Shown here one piece after another: positions 26,003 to 32,784 of a stretch of DNA of 32,784 bases. Every line of letters starts with the position of its first letter. The first letter of the stretch is position 1. Position numbers and translations under genes: made by a program. Source of the DNA: Paracidovorax konjaci (GTDB lineage Bacteria; Pseudomonadota; Gammaproteobacteria; Burkholderiales; Burkholderiaceae_C). Location of the stretch: positions 1-32,784 of the forward strand of contig NZ_FOMQ01000025.1 of assembly GCF_900112675.1 (NCBI RefSeq). Reading direction: 5' to 3'. A model generated the notes under the pieces. It had not been told where the DNA came from, searched no databases, and was given only the letters and a program-made list of their open reading frames with translations.

Positions 26003-27709
26003 ATGGCACTGATTGATATCAAGGTCCCGGACATCGGGGATTTCGACGCCGTCGGCGTGATCGAGCTGCTCGTGAAGCCGGGCGACACGGTGAAAGCCGA
26101 ACAATCGCTCCTGACCGTGGAGTCCGACAAGGCCTCCATGGAGATCCCTTCCAGCCACGCCGGCGTGGTGAAGGAACTCAAGGTCAAGATCGGCGACCAG
26201 GTGAGCGAAGGCTCGGTGATCGTCGTTCTGGAAGCGGCAGCGGATGCGGGCGCCCAGCCCGAGGCCAAGGCAGCCCCCGCGCCGGCTCCGGCCGCTGCAG
26301 CCGCCAAGGCCGAAGCCCCCGCACCGGCCCCCGCTGCCGCGGCACCGGCCCCGGCCGCATCCGGCCCGGTCGAAGTGCGTGTGCCCGACATCGGCGACTT
26401 CAAGGACGTGGCCGTCATCGAACTGCTTGTGAAGGTGGGCGATACGGTCAAGGAAGAGCAGTCGCTCTTCACTGTCGAATCCGACAAGGCGTCGATGGAA
26501 ATCCCGTCGCCCGCCGCCGGCGTGGTGAAGGAACTGAAGATCAAGATCGGCGACAAGATCAACGTGGGCGATTTCGTCGCGGTCCTCGAAGGCGCCGCGC
26601 CGTCGTCGGCTCCGGCTGCCGCGGCCCCGGTCGACCGTCCGGCGGCGCAGGCCGAACCCGACACGCGCGCACCCCGGCAACTGCCCGCCGGAGAGGCGGC
26701 TCCCCAGGGCGGGGGCAAGGCTGCTTCGGCAGCGCCCGCTCCGGCCCCGCACGCACCGGGCGCCGCGCCCGTGGGCCTGCCGCACGCATCGCCTTCGGTG
26801 CGCAAGTTCGCCCGCGAACTGGGCGTGCCGCTCGAAGAGATCAAGGGCTCGGGCCCCAAGGGCCGCATCACCCAGGAAGACGTGCAGGCCTTCACCAAGC
26901 AGGTGATGGCGGGCGGCGTCCAGACCAAGGCCCAGTCGGCCAAGGCGCCTGCGGGCGGCGGCGGCTCCGGCGTGGGCCTCGACGTGCTGCCGTGGCCCAA
27001 GGTCGATTTCGCCAAGTTCGGCGGCGTCGAGCGCAAGGACCTCTCGCGCATCAAGAAGATCAGCGGCGCGAACCTGCACCGCAACTGGGTGATGATTCCC
27101 CACGTCACCAACAACGACGAGGCCGACATCACCGAGCTGGAAGCCTTCCGCGTCTCCACCAACAAGGAGAACGAGAAGTCCGGCGTGAAGGTGACCATGC
27201 TCGCTTTCGTCATCAAGGCCTTGGTGGCCGCGCTGAAGAAGTTCCCCGAGTTCAACACCAGCCTGGACGGCGATACGCTCGTCTACAAGCAATATTTCCA
27301 CATCGGCTTCGCGGCGGACACGCCGAACGGCCTGGTGGTGCCCGTGCTGAAGGATGCCGACAAGAAGGGCATCATCCAGATCAGCCAGGAAATGGGCGAA
27401 CTCGCCAAGAAGGCCCGCGACGGCAAGCTCGGCGCAGCCGACATGCAGGGCGGCTGCATGTCGATCAGCTCGCTCGGCGGCATCGGCGGCACGCATTTCA
27501 CGCCCATCATCAACGCGCCCGAAGTGGCCATCCTGGGCCTCTCCAAGGGCCAGACGAAGCCCGTGTGGGACGGCAAGCAGTTCGTGCCGCGCCTCGTGCT
27601 GCCGCTGTCGCTGTCGTACGACCACCGCGTGATCGACGGCGCCAGCGCCGCGCGCTTCAACGCCTACCTGGGTCAGGTGCTGGCGGACTACCGCCGCATC
27701 CTGCTGTAA
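26003..27709 (+). CDS. Dihydrolipoamide acetyltransferase (pyruvate dehydrogenase E2)
   Basis: AceF (568 residues) carries two N-terminal lipoyl domains with lipoylated lysines K43 and K162, each in [10 protein letters not shown], joined by Ala/Pro-rich flexible linkers. Next come a peripheral-subunit-binding domain (about 261-297, [22 protein letters not shown] split) and a catalytic acetyltransferase domain with H541 and D545 in [10 protein letters not shown]. It moves acetyl from E1 to CoA and forms the complex core. E. coli has three lipoyl domains; two are usual in betaproteobacteria. GGAG before the ATG and a 21-bp gap from aceE show one operon. Part of the first lipoyl domain is identical at DNA level to that of lpdA. 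Confidence 0.97.
   Translation: MALIDIKVPDIGDFDAVGVIELLVKPGDTVKAEQSLLTVESDKASMEIPSSHAGVVKELKVKIGDQVSEGSVIVVLEAAADAGAQPEAKAAPAPAPAAAAAKAEAPAPAPAAAAPAPAASGPVEVRVPDIGDFKDVAVIELLVKVGDTVKEEQSLFTVESDKASMEIPSPAAGVVKELKIKIGDKINVGDFVAVLEGAAPSSAPAAAAPVDRPAAQAEPDTRAPRQLPAGEAAPQGGGKAASAAPAPAPHAPGAAPVGLPHASPSVRKFARELGVPLEEIKGSGPKGRITQEDVQAFTKQVMAGGVQTKAQSAKAPAGGGGSGVGLDVLPWPKVDFAKFGGVERKDLSRIKKISGANLHRNWVMIPHVTNNDEADITELEAFRVSTNKENEKSGVKVTMLAFVIKALVAALKKFPEFNTSLDGDTLVYKQYFHIGFAADTPNGLVVPVLKDADKKGIIQISQEMGELAKKARDGKLGAADMQGGCMSISSLGGIGGTHFTPIINAPEVAILGLSKGQTKPVWDGKQFVPRLVLPLSLSYDHRVIDGASAARFNAYLGQVLADYRRILL
26114..26178 (+). repeat. 65-bp direct repeat, copy in aceF lipoyl domain 1
   Basis: Bases 26114-26178 are identical to 27915-27979 in lpdA and encode the lysine hairpin region of the lipoyl domain ([20 protein letters not shown] and two further residues). 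Sequence on both sides differs at many synonymous sites, and lipoyl domain 2 of aceF differs at several positions in the matching stretch. Confidence 0.9.
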
Positions 27710-27740
27710 GGAGCGCGCGTGAAACCCCAAGCTCATATTC

Positions 27741-27798
27741 ATTCGCTGCCCCCCGAGGGGGCGCATGCCTCCCTCGAGGCGGCCCGGCAGGAGGCATG
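27741..27798 (+). repeat. C-rich double-hairpin intergenic element before lpdA
   Basis: The 94-bp aceF-lpdA spacer contains two stems. The first is GCCCCC-CGA-GGGGGC (27748-27762). The second pairs CATGCCTCC (27764-27772) with GGAGGCATG (27790-27798), 9 bp around a 17-nt loop. The lpdA ribosome site AGGAGG (27789-27794) lies in the second right arm. The form resembles REP-like palindromes I recall as frequent between genes in Comamonadaceae. It could limit lpdA translation, stabilise the aceEF message or partly stop transcription. Confidence 0.65.
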
Positions 27799-27803
27799 AC
27801 GAC

Positions 27804-29642
27804 ATGGCAGTGATCGACATCAAGGTACCCGACATCGGCGATTTCGCCGAGGTGGGCGTGATCGAAGTGCTGGTGAAACCCGGCGACACCATCAAGGCAG
27901 AGCAGAGCCTCATCACCGTGGAGTCCGACAAGGCCTCCATGGAGATCCCTTCCAGCCACGCCGGCGTGGTGAAGGAACTGAAGGTGAAGCTCGGCGACAA
28001 GGTGGCCGAAGGCTCCGTGCTGTTGACGCTGGAAGCCGCAGGCGCCGCCGAGGCGCCCGCTGCGGCTCCGGCCCCGGCTTCTCAGCCAAAACAGGCGGAT
28101 GCCGCCGGTTCCATTGAAAAGTCTGCTATCAAAGTTGAAGCATCCAGCTTCGGCGGCAATGCCGACCTCGAGTGCGACGTGCTCGTGCTGGGCGGCGGGC
28201 CGGGCGGCTATTCGGCGGCCTTCCGGGCGGCCGACCTGGGCCTGAAGGTCATCCTCGTCGAGCGCTACGCCACCTTGGGCGGCGTGTGCCTGAACGTGGG
28301 CTGCATTCCTTCCAAGGCGCTGCTGCACGTGGCCGCGGTGATCGACGAAGTCAGCCACCTGAAGGCGGCCGGCATCGAGTTCGGCGCGCCCAAGGTTGAC
28401 ATCGACACCCTGCGCGGCCACAAGGAAAAGGTCATCGGCAAGCTGACCGGCGGCCTGGCGGCCATGGCCAAGATGCGCAAGGTCACCACCGTGCGCGGCT
28501 ACGGCAGCTTCGTCGGCGCCAACCACCTGGAGGTCGAGGAAACCAGCGGCACGGCCCAGGAGAAGACCGGCACCAAAAAGGTCATCGCCTTCAAGCGCGC
28601 GATCATCGCCGCCGGCTCGCAGGCCGTGCGCCTGCCGTTCATGCCCGACGATCCGCGCGTGGTCGACTCCACCGGCGCCCTGGCGCTCAAGGAAGTCCCC
28701 AAGCGCATGCTCATCCTGGGCGGCGGCATCATCGGCCTGGAAATGGGCACCGTCTATTCCACGCTGGGCGCCCGCCTGGACGTGGTCGAGATGATGGACG
28801 GCCTCATGCAGGGCGCCGACCGCGACCTCGTGAAGATCTGGCAGAAGATGAACGCCAAGCGCTTCGACAACATCATGTTGAAGACGAAGACGGTGGGCGC
28901 CGAGGCCACGCCCGAAGGCATCAAGGTCAGCTTCGCGGCCGCGGAAGAGGGCGGCACCGCCCCCGAGCCGCAGGTCTACGACCTCGTGCTGCAGGCCGTG
29001 GGCCGCACGCCCAACGGCAAGAAGATCGCCGCGGACAAGGCCGGCGTGGCCGTCACCGACCGCGGCTTCATCGACGTGGACGTGCAGATGCGCACCAACG
29101 TGCCGCACATCTTCGCCATCGGCGACATCGTGGGCCAGCCCATGCTGGCGCACAAGGCGGTGCACGAAGCGCACGTGGCGGCCGAGGTGATCGCCGGCGA
29201 ACTCACGGGCGACAAGGCGCTGGCCTCGGCCGCGTTCAACGCCCGCGTGATCCCGAGCGTGGCCTACACCGACCCCGAAGTGGCCTGGGTGGGCCTCACC
29301 GAGGACCAGGCCAAGGCCCAGGGCATCAAGGTCAGGAAGGGCCTGTTCCCCTGGAACGCCTCCGGCCGCGCCATCGCCAACGGCCGCGACGAAGGCGTGA
29401 CCAAGCTGCTGTTCGACGACTCGCCCGAAGCCCATGGCCACGGCCGGATCCTCGGCGGCGGCATGGTCGGCACGCACGCCGGCGACATGATCGGCGAGGT
29501 CGCCCTGGCGATCGAGATGGGTGCGGACGCGGTGGACGTCGGCAAGACCATCCACCCGCACCCCACGCTGGGCGAAAGCATCGGCATGGCCGCGGAAATC
29601 GCGCACGGCAGCTGCACGGACGTGCCGCCGCAAAAGAAGTAG
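27804..29642 (+). CDS. Dihydrolipoamide dehydrogenase with N-terminal lipoyl domain (pyruvate dehydrogenase E3)
   Basis: LpdA (612 residues) reoxidises the dihydrolipoyl arms of AceF and passes electrons via FAD to NAD. An N-terminal lipoyl domain (1-80, lysine K43) is fused through a linker to the standard E3 enzyme, an arrangement known in several betaproteobacteria and Neisseria. The E3 part shows [20 protein letters not shown], the redox disulfide C162/C167 in [16 protein letters not shown]-binding [16 protein letters not shown], and the catalytic pair H586/E591 in HPHPTLGES. The start at 27804 has AGGAGG nine bases upstream. An out-of-frame ATG at 27796 gives only five codons. The linker holds an odd AT-rich segment (28111-28150). 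Confidence 0.97.
   Translation: MAVIDIKVPDIGDFAEVGVIEVLVKPGDTIKAEQSLITVESDKASMEIPSSHAGVVKELKVKLGDKVAEGSVLLTLEAAGAAEAPAAAPAPASQPKQADAAGSIEKSAIKVEASSFGGNADLECDVLVLGGGPGGYSAAFRAADLGLKVILVERYATLGGVCLNVGCIPSKALLHVAAVIDEVSHLKAAGIEFGAPKVDIDTLRGHKEKVIGKLTGGLAAMAKMRKVTTVRGYGSFVGANHLEVEETSGTAQEKTGTKKVIAFKRAIIAAGSQAVRLPFMPDDPRVVDSTGALALKEVPKRMLILGGGIIGLEMGTVYSTLGARLDVVEMMDGLMQGADRDLVKIWQKMNAKRFDNIMLKTKTVGAEATPEGIKVSFAAAEEGGTAPEPQVYDLVLQAVGRTPNGKKIAADKAGVAVTDRGFIDVDVQMRTNVPHIFAIGDIVGQPMLAHKAVHEAHVAAEVIAGELTGDKALASAAFNARVIPSVAYTDPEVAWVGLTEDQAKAQGIKVRKGLFPWNASGRAIANGRDEGVTKLLFDDSPEAHGHGRILGGGMVGTHAGDMIGEVALAIEMGADAVDVGKTIHPHPTLGESIGMAAEIAHGSCTDVPPQKK
27915..27979 (+). repeat. 65-bp direct repeat, copy in lpdA lipoyl domain
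   Basis: Identical to 26114-26178 in aceF. The flanks differ: for example the first codons of the two lipoyl domains encode nearly the same residues with several different third bases, so the identity is confined to this patch. Confidence 0.9.
28125..28141. repeat. AT-rich stem-loop unit, copy C (GCTAT-N7-GAAGC), inside lpdA
   Basis: GCTAT-CAAAGTT-GAAGC followed by ATCC has the same 5-7-5 layout and the same trailing GCATC as copy A at 19868. It encodes part of the lpdA linker (about residues 108-113). GC is 16 of 40 in 28111-28150, against 35 of 40 in 28041-28080 and 28 of 40 in 28151-28190. Confidence 0.45.
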
Positions 29643-29664
29643 CCCGTCGGCGCCATCGCGCCAG

Positions 29665-29698
29665 AAAAGCCCGGGACGGCGACGTCCCGGGCTTTTTT
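29665..29698 (+). terminator. Rho-independent terminator of aceE-aceF-lpdA
   Basis: A 13-bp stem (29665-29677 with 29684-29696, core GCCCGGGAC) has a six-base loop and runs into TTTTTT. It starts 22 bp after the lpdA stop. Confidence 0.95.
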
Positions 29699-29774
29699 CC
29701 CATTTGGCGAAGCCCGGGCAGAGGAGGCGAAAGCGATTGCGGTTTCTTCCAGCCTCGATCAGCTCGACCTGGGC

Positions 29775-29840
29775 GTTAGAATTTGTAAGATTTCTAACCA
29801 TGTCCATGCCGGCCTCCAGAAATGGTTTCTGGTGCGCCGG
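29775..29840 (+). promoter_or_regulatory. Palindrome and hairpin upstream of the lipoprotein gene
   Basis: GTTAGAA (29775-29781) and TTCTAAC (29792-29798) form a 7-bp inverted repeat with a 10-bp spacer that overlaps TAGAAT (29777-29782), a 5-of-6 match to a -10 box, though no good -35 is seen. Just after it, CCAGAAA-TGG-TTTCTGG (29816-29832) sits inside CCGGC/GCCGG (29809-29813 with 29836-29840), forming a stem in the likely leader RNA. This suggests an operator over a promoter and a structured leader; both are unproven. Confidence 0.4.
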
Positions 29841-29886
29841 AGCCGCACGCACCGTGTGCTGGCGATGGGATTCGAGGAGCTTGTCG

Positions 29887-32268
29887 ATGAAGGTTTTCTG
29901 GCGGTGTCTGGCCACCGTGTCGTGTGCGCTGTGGCTCACGGCGTGCGGCGGAGGAGGGGGTGGGGGCGACAGCGGCGCAGGCACGGGTGGCGGCAGTGGC
30001 CCCGCAACGGGCGGTGGAAGCGGCACGGGGACGGGCGGTGGCGGCAGCGGGTCGGCTCTGACGGTGACCAGCGATCGCACTTCGCTGGACTTCGTCGGCT
30101 TCGTCAACGCACCCGCGCAACCGCAGAACGTGATGTTCACGCTCGTGAACGCACCGGCGGGCGCGACCTATTACGGCCAGGTGGTGCTGGACCGGCCGTC
30201 CGATTTCACGGCGTCCTTCAACCCGACCAGCAACTCCACGGGGATGATGACGGTCTTCCCGACGTCCGGCAGCGCGGTGTCGCGCAGCGGCACCATCCTC
30301 GTGCGGCTGTGCAACGACCCCAACTGCAGTTCGGTGGCATGGTCGCAGACGCTGCCCTATCGCTATGCGATCTTCAGCATCGACAGTTCGGCGCTGGCCT
30401 TGAGCGGCTCCGAAGGCAGCGAAGGTGCGGCGGGGTCCGTGGCGATCACGCCAGCGGATACCGGCAATTTCCTGAAGGTCTCCGCCAGCACCAACATCGG
30501 TGACGGCTGGCTCTCGGCCACGCGCAATGCGGCGGGCGACGCCATCAGCGTCAAGGCCAGCGCTGCCGCGCTGAAGTCGGGCACCTACACCGGCATGGTG
30601 AAAGTGCAGATCGCCGGCACGGACTACACGCCGCCGGTGGTCATTCCCGTGGGCTACACGGTCGGCCTCGGCTTCGTCGCGCCGGTGGCCAGCGCACTGG
30701 AGCTGAAGGCCGATTCGCAGAGGATCGCGGGAAGCACCGCCGTGGCCTTCAACGCCGGGTCGGGCCGCAGCTGGACGGCCAGCAGCGATCAGCCGTGGCT
30801 CGTGCTCGACACCCCGAGCGGCACGGGCGCGGGCACGCTCAGCTACCACGTCGATACCTCGCTACTGGCCGGTATGGACAACTGGACTTCCGCGACGGCC
30901 CAGGTGACGCTCCGCGCCGCCGGGCTCTCCGATGCCCGACTGGCGGTCACGCTCGACAAGCGCCTGCCCGAGGTCTACGTGACATCGCCCGCCACCATCG
31001 TGGCAGGCCGCGCCGGCACCGTGCGCGTCATCGGTCGGGGACTGTCGCAGCTGGCGGACCTGGGCCGCATCCGCATTCCCGGCGCCAGCGGCTTCACGGG
31101 AACGGTGCTCTCCGACCGCGAAGCGTTGCTGAACATCCCGGCCATGCCCGCCGGTCGCACCAGCGTGTCGGTCGCGAATGCCCTGGGACTTCCGAGCGCG
31201 AGCGGCACCCTGGGCGCCGCGTCGCTCGCGGGTGCTCCGGCGGGCCTCGTGGCGAACCCCGGCGAGAAGCGCTCCGCGGTGTTCGACCCGACGCGCAACG
31301 CCCTCTATGCCATCAACTGGACGCAGAAAGCGCTGGTGCGCTATCGCTACGCGGCAGGCCAATGGCAGGTGGACGGGTTGCCGGTCGCATCCATCGGCGA
31401 CATGGCCCTGTCGCCCGACCGCAAGACCTTGTATGTGGCCTCGGGCAGCAGGACCCTGCACGCCGTCGATCCCGACACCTTGCAGATCACCGCGACCTAC
31501 ACCACGGACAACGCGTTCAATGGTTCGCTCCTGCCCAGCCGGGATCTTTTCCGGGGCCTGCCGGTGACCAGCAACCTGCGGCTGTGGTTCGTCAACAACC
31601 AGTGGTCCGGGCTCTACTACTTCGACATGAAGACGGGCCGTTTCGGTTCGCAGCCCCTGACCTATGCCACCGAACTGCTGTACGGCCCGGGGCTCTTCGC
31701 TTCGGGGGATGGCACGCGGATGTACATCTCCTCGTCGGATACCCGTGCTTCCGTGTACCAGTACACCGCGGAGTCCGACAGCGTGAAGGCGCTGGCCAGT
31801 GCCCCTGGAGCCTACAGGGCGCTCTACGACGAGACGGGCAGCAGGCTGCTGGTGGACGACGAGCAGGTATACCGCGGCGACGACACGCGCCTCGTCGGCC
31901 GGGCCACGGTGACCGGGAGCCTCGGCATGCGTTCGGTGATCTCGCCGGACGGCACGCGGGTGTACCGGCAGGTATCCACCGGCATGAACAGCCTGATCGT
32001 GGACCACATCAACGTCTACGACACCACCCGCGTCCAGCCCGGTACCTCGGAGCTCGTGAAGCTCGGAGAGATCCCCGTAACGTCCAGGGCGGTCCGGTGC
32101 GACAGCAATTCGAACGATGCCTGCCTGACCACTACGTTCCTGATCAGCCCGATGGGCGACACGCTCTTCTGGCTGGGCGACCAGGGCCTGGTGGTGATCC
32201 CGATACCGGCCACGATGTCCGGCATCCAGTCGGCGGATGCGCGCTTGCAGAAGGCGGCGGCGCAATAG
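29887..32268 (+). CDS. Large outer-surface-type lipoprotein, predicted BACON-like beta-sandwiches plus beta-propeller
   Basis: The 793-residue product starts with a lipoprotein signal (MKVFWRCLATVSCALWLTAC) with lipobox LTAC and lipid-anchored Cys20, then a Gly/Ser-rich linker (about 21-53) as in many Burkholderiales lipoproteins. About 55-350 holds repeated beta-sandwich-like units with motifs such as WLSATRN, SGTYTGMVKVQ and PWLVLDTPSG, resembling BACON domains. An IPT/TIG-like segment follows (PATIVAGRAGTVRVIGRGL). From about 455 to the end, repeats such as AVFDPTRNALYAIN, MALSPDRKTLYVAS and SPDGTRVYRQ suggest a YVTN/NHL-type propeller. GAGGAG seven bases before the ATG supports the start. 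No specific function is recognised; sugar or protein binding at the cell surface is possible. A strong terminator separates it from lpdA. Confidence 0.8.
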   Translation: MKVFWRCLATVSCALWLTACGGGGGGGDSGAGTGGGSGPATGGGSGTGTGGGGSGSALTVTSDRTSLDFVGFVNAPAQPQNVMFTLVNAPAGATYYGQVVLDRPSDFTASFNPTSNSTGMMTVFPTSGSAVSRSGTILVRLCNDPNCSSVAWSQTLPYRYAIFSIDSSALALSGSEGSEGAAGSVAITPADTGNFLKVSASTNIGDGWLSATRNAAGDAISVKASAAALKSGTYTGMVKVQIAGTDYTPPVVIPVGYTVGLGFVAPVASALELKADSQRIAGSTAVAFNAGSGRSWTASSDQPWLVLDTPSGTGAGTLSYHVDTSLLAGMDNWTSATAQVTLRAAGLSDARLAVTLDKRLPEVYVTSPATIVAGRAGTVRVIGRGLSQLADLGRIRIPGASGFTGTVLSDREALLNIPAMPAGRTSVSVANALGLPSASGTLGAASLAGAPAGLVANPGEKRSAVFDPTRNALYAINWTQKALVRYRYAAGQWQVDGLPVASIGDMALSPDRKTLYVASGSRTLHAVDPDTLQITATYTTDNAFNGSLLPSRDLFRGLPVTSNLRLWFVNNQWSGLYYFDMKTGRFGSQPLTYATELLYGPGLFASGDGTRMYISSSDTRASVYQYTAESDSVKALASAPGAYRALYDETGSRLLVDDEQVYRGDDTRLVGRATVTGSLGMRSVISPDGTRVYRQVSTGMNSLIVDHINVYDTTRVQPGTSELVKLGEIPVTSRAVRCDSNSNDACLTTTFLISPMGDTLFWLGDQGLVVIPIPATMSGIQSADARLQKAAAQ

Positions 32269-32274
32269 GAAATC

Positions 32275-32296
32275 CAGGGGGCGGTGCCGCCCCCTG
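32275..32296 (+). terminator. GC-rich hairpin after the lipoprotein gene
   Basis: CAGGGGGCGG (32275-32284) pairs perfectly with CCGCCCCCTG (32287-32296), starting 7 bp after the stop. No T-run follows, so it may end transcription only weakly or protect the 3' end of the message. Confidence 0.5.
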
Positions 32297-32372
32297 CCGG
32301 CCGCGGCGCGAGCCCGGCGGGCCGTGCCGACCGGGGCCCGGGGGCGCCCCGAATCCGCCGCGCCCGAGGCGC

Positions 32373-32389
32373 TGTTGCGCACTGCAACA
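32373..32389. promoter_or_regulatory. Spaced palindrome TGTTGC-N5-GCAACA
   Basis: A perfect 6-bp inverted repeat with a 5-bp spacer, the form of a dimeric repressor site. The right half, ACTGCAACA, also occurs in the aceE control region (23143-23151), where it is followed by a T-rich stretch as here. The binding protein is unknown. Confidence 0.35.
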
Positions 32390-32577
32390 CTTTCGATGTG
32401 GCCTGCGGTCCGGCCTGCTGCCGAACGCCTCCGATGCGTGCCGGCGTGCATGTCGGATCGCCCCCATCCCCCTGCACGACGCCGCGCAAAGCCTGCCCTG
32501 GACCGGGTTGCGGTTCCGCCAAAACGGGGCCGCCCAGGGCGCGCTTCCGGCGCCCAGGCACGAGCACTCCGCTGAAA

Positions 32578-32595
32578 CCGTCACATTACTGACAA
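32578..32595 (+). promoter_or_regulatory. Possible Pho box before the last gene
   Basis: CCGTCAC (32578-32584) and CTGACAA (32589-32595) start 11 bp apart, separated by ATTA. This is the layout of a PhoB site (CTGTCAT-like units every 11 bp with an AT-rich gap). Each unit matches the consensus in about five of seven positions. The partial gene downstream cannot be linked to phosphate from its sequence. Confidence 0.3.
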
Positions 32596-32641
32596 ACCGC
32601 CCCTCCACAGTCGCCGCTCGGCCACGACATGGGAGCTTTGG

Positions 32642-32784
32642 ATGGGCGGTTTGGCGGCGGCGAGATGGGGTGACGACATAGGCCACGTATCGGTGTGGGC
32701 GCGGCTGGCGCGGGTGGGGCTGCGGCTGGCGGCGGGGATGGTGGAGACGCTGATCGTTGCGGGGACGGTGGCGCTGGTGGCGGG
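32642..32784 (+). CDS. N-terminal fragment of an unidentified membrane protein (3' end outside the window)
   Basis: An ATG at 32642 has GGGAG six bases upstream and stays open to the window end (47 codons). The peptide has a mixed start (MGGLAAARWGDDIGHVSVW), an Arg-containing amphipathic stretch, then a hydrophobic segment (MVETLIVAGTVALVA) likely to be a membrane helix. All ten alanine codons are GCG, and rare AGA, ATA and GTA codons occur in the first 16, unlike aceEF-lpdA where GCC dominates. The function is not recognisable. A GTG or TTG start nearby cannot be excluded. Confidence 0.5.
   Translation, partial: MGGLAAARWGDDIGHVSVWARLARVGLRLAAGMVETLIVAGTVALVA

Larger units (their letters stand above)
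32297..32641. other. Intergenic region of about 345 bp
   Basis: I see no convincing gene here; the open frames have no ribosome sites or family similarity and reflect the very high GC of the first 80 bases. It contains a perfect spaced palindrome, TGTTGC-GCACT-GCAACA (32373-32389), and a Pho-box-like direct repeat near 32578. The last 65 bases probably hold the promoter of the gene starting at 32642. Confidence 0.6.

Noticed and set aside
22583-28000. Very long minus-strand open frame of about 1,800 codons opposite aceE and aceF
   Set aside because: It runs antisense to aceE and aceF, which have full family motifs. High GC third positions remove stops from the complementary frame, and the product is rich in His, Arg, Gly and Ala without recognisable domains.
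27657-30140. Minus-strand open frame of about 830 codons opposite lpdA
   Set aside because: It is antisense to lpdA and crosses the operon terminator. The composition is that of a shadow frame, with no domains.
30795-32681. Plus-strand frame overlapping the lipoprotein gene and the following gap
   Set aside because: It is out of frame with the lipoprotein gene, is Arg/Pro/Gly-rich, has no ribosome site and reads through a hairpin.
1-32784. CRISPR array, integrase, toxin-antitoxin or defence genes
   Set aside because: I read both strands for regularly spaced repeats and for these families and saw none.

Overview
The window reads as chromosomal DNA of a GC-rich betaproteobacterium, most likely a member of the Comamonadaceae (Acidovorax-like). 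The reasons are the complete isc operon, the pyruvate dehydrogenase operon whose E3 subunit carries its own lipoyl domain, a two-lipoyl-domain E2, GC-rich codon use outside the isc region, and short intergenic repeats of a type I associate with that family. The genus is inferred, not proven. Most genes are housekeeping genes. I see no CRISPR array, prophage or toxin/defence island.

Layout. 1-340: the 3' end of an IS5-family insertion sequence, cut by the window edge. 388-1584 (minus): class I aspartate/aromatic aminotransferase, divergent from uvrB (1688-3787). 3827-9591: iron-sulfur cluster assembly operon iscR-iscS-iscU-iscA-hscB-hscA-fdx, with a candidate IscR-controlled promoter, a long structured leader and two intercistronic hairpins. 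9659-10375: dnaQ, then two identical tRNA-Val(CAC) genes and a strong terminator. 10734-12907: an overlapping pair, acetylpolyamine-amidohydrolase-like hydrolase and L-2-hydroxyglutarate-oxidase-like flavoprotein. 13031-14202: a three-gene ElaB/YqjD - YqjE - YqjK-like membrane-stress cluster. 14217-16020: pyrD and rpiA, divergent. 16124-19797 (minus): a secreted DUF4124-glutaredoxin protein, prlC and folD. 19886-23082 (minus): a FixJ-type response regulator and a PAS histidine kinase with overlapping genes, divergent from aceE. 23258-29642: aceE-aceF-lpdA, closed by a strong terminator. 29887-32268: a large lipoprotein with a predicted beta-sandwich/beta-propeller structure. 32642-end: the start of an unidentified membrane protein.

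How the genes work together. The isc genes make a self-contained system: IscR senses cluster status, IscS supplies sulfur, IscU is the scaffold, HscA/HscB release the cluster, IscA is a carrier and Fdx supplies electrons. AceE, AceF and LpdA form the pyruvate dehydrogenase complex. The adjacent divergent two-component system may sense a metabolite or redox signal and control it, but that rests on position only.

The most unusual material is non-coding or compositional. (1) A shared AT-rich stem-loop unit (GCTAY-N7-RNAGY-like) occurs once between genes and twice inside reading frames. (2) A C-rich double hairpin between aceF and lpdA pairs with the lpdA Shine-Dalgarno sequence. (3) A perfect 13-bp stem lies immediately before the hscB start. 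(4) A 65-bp stretch is identical in the lipoyl domains of aceF and lpdA. (5) GC content falls sharply across the core isc operon. I did not find a clear new multi-gene system; the candidates above are regulatory or evolutionary curiosities.
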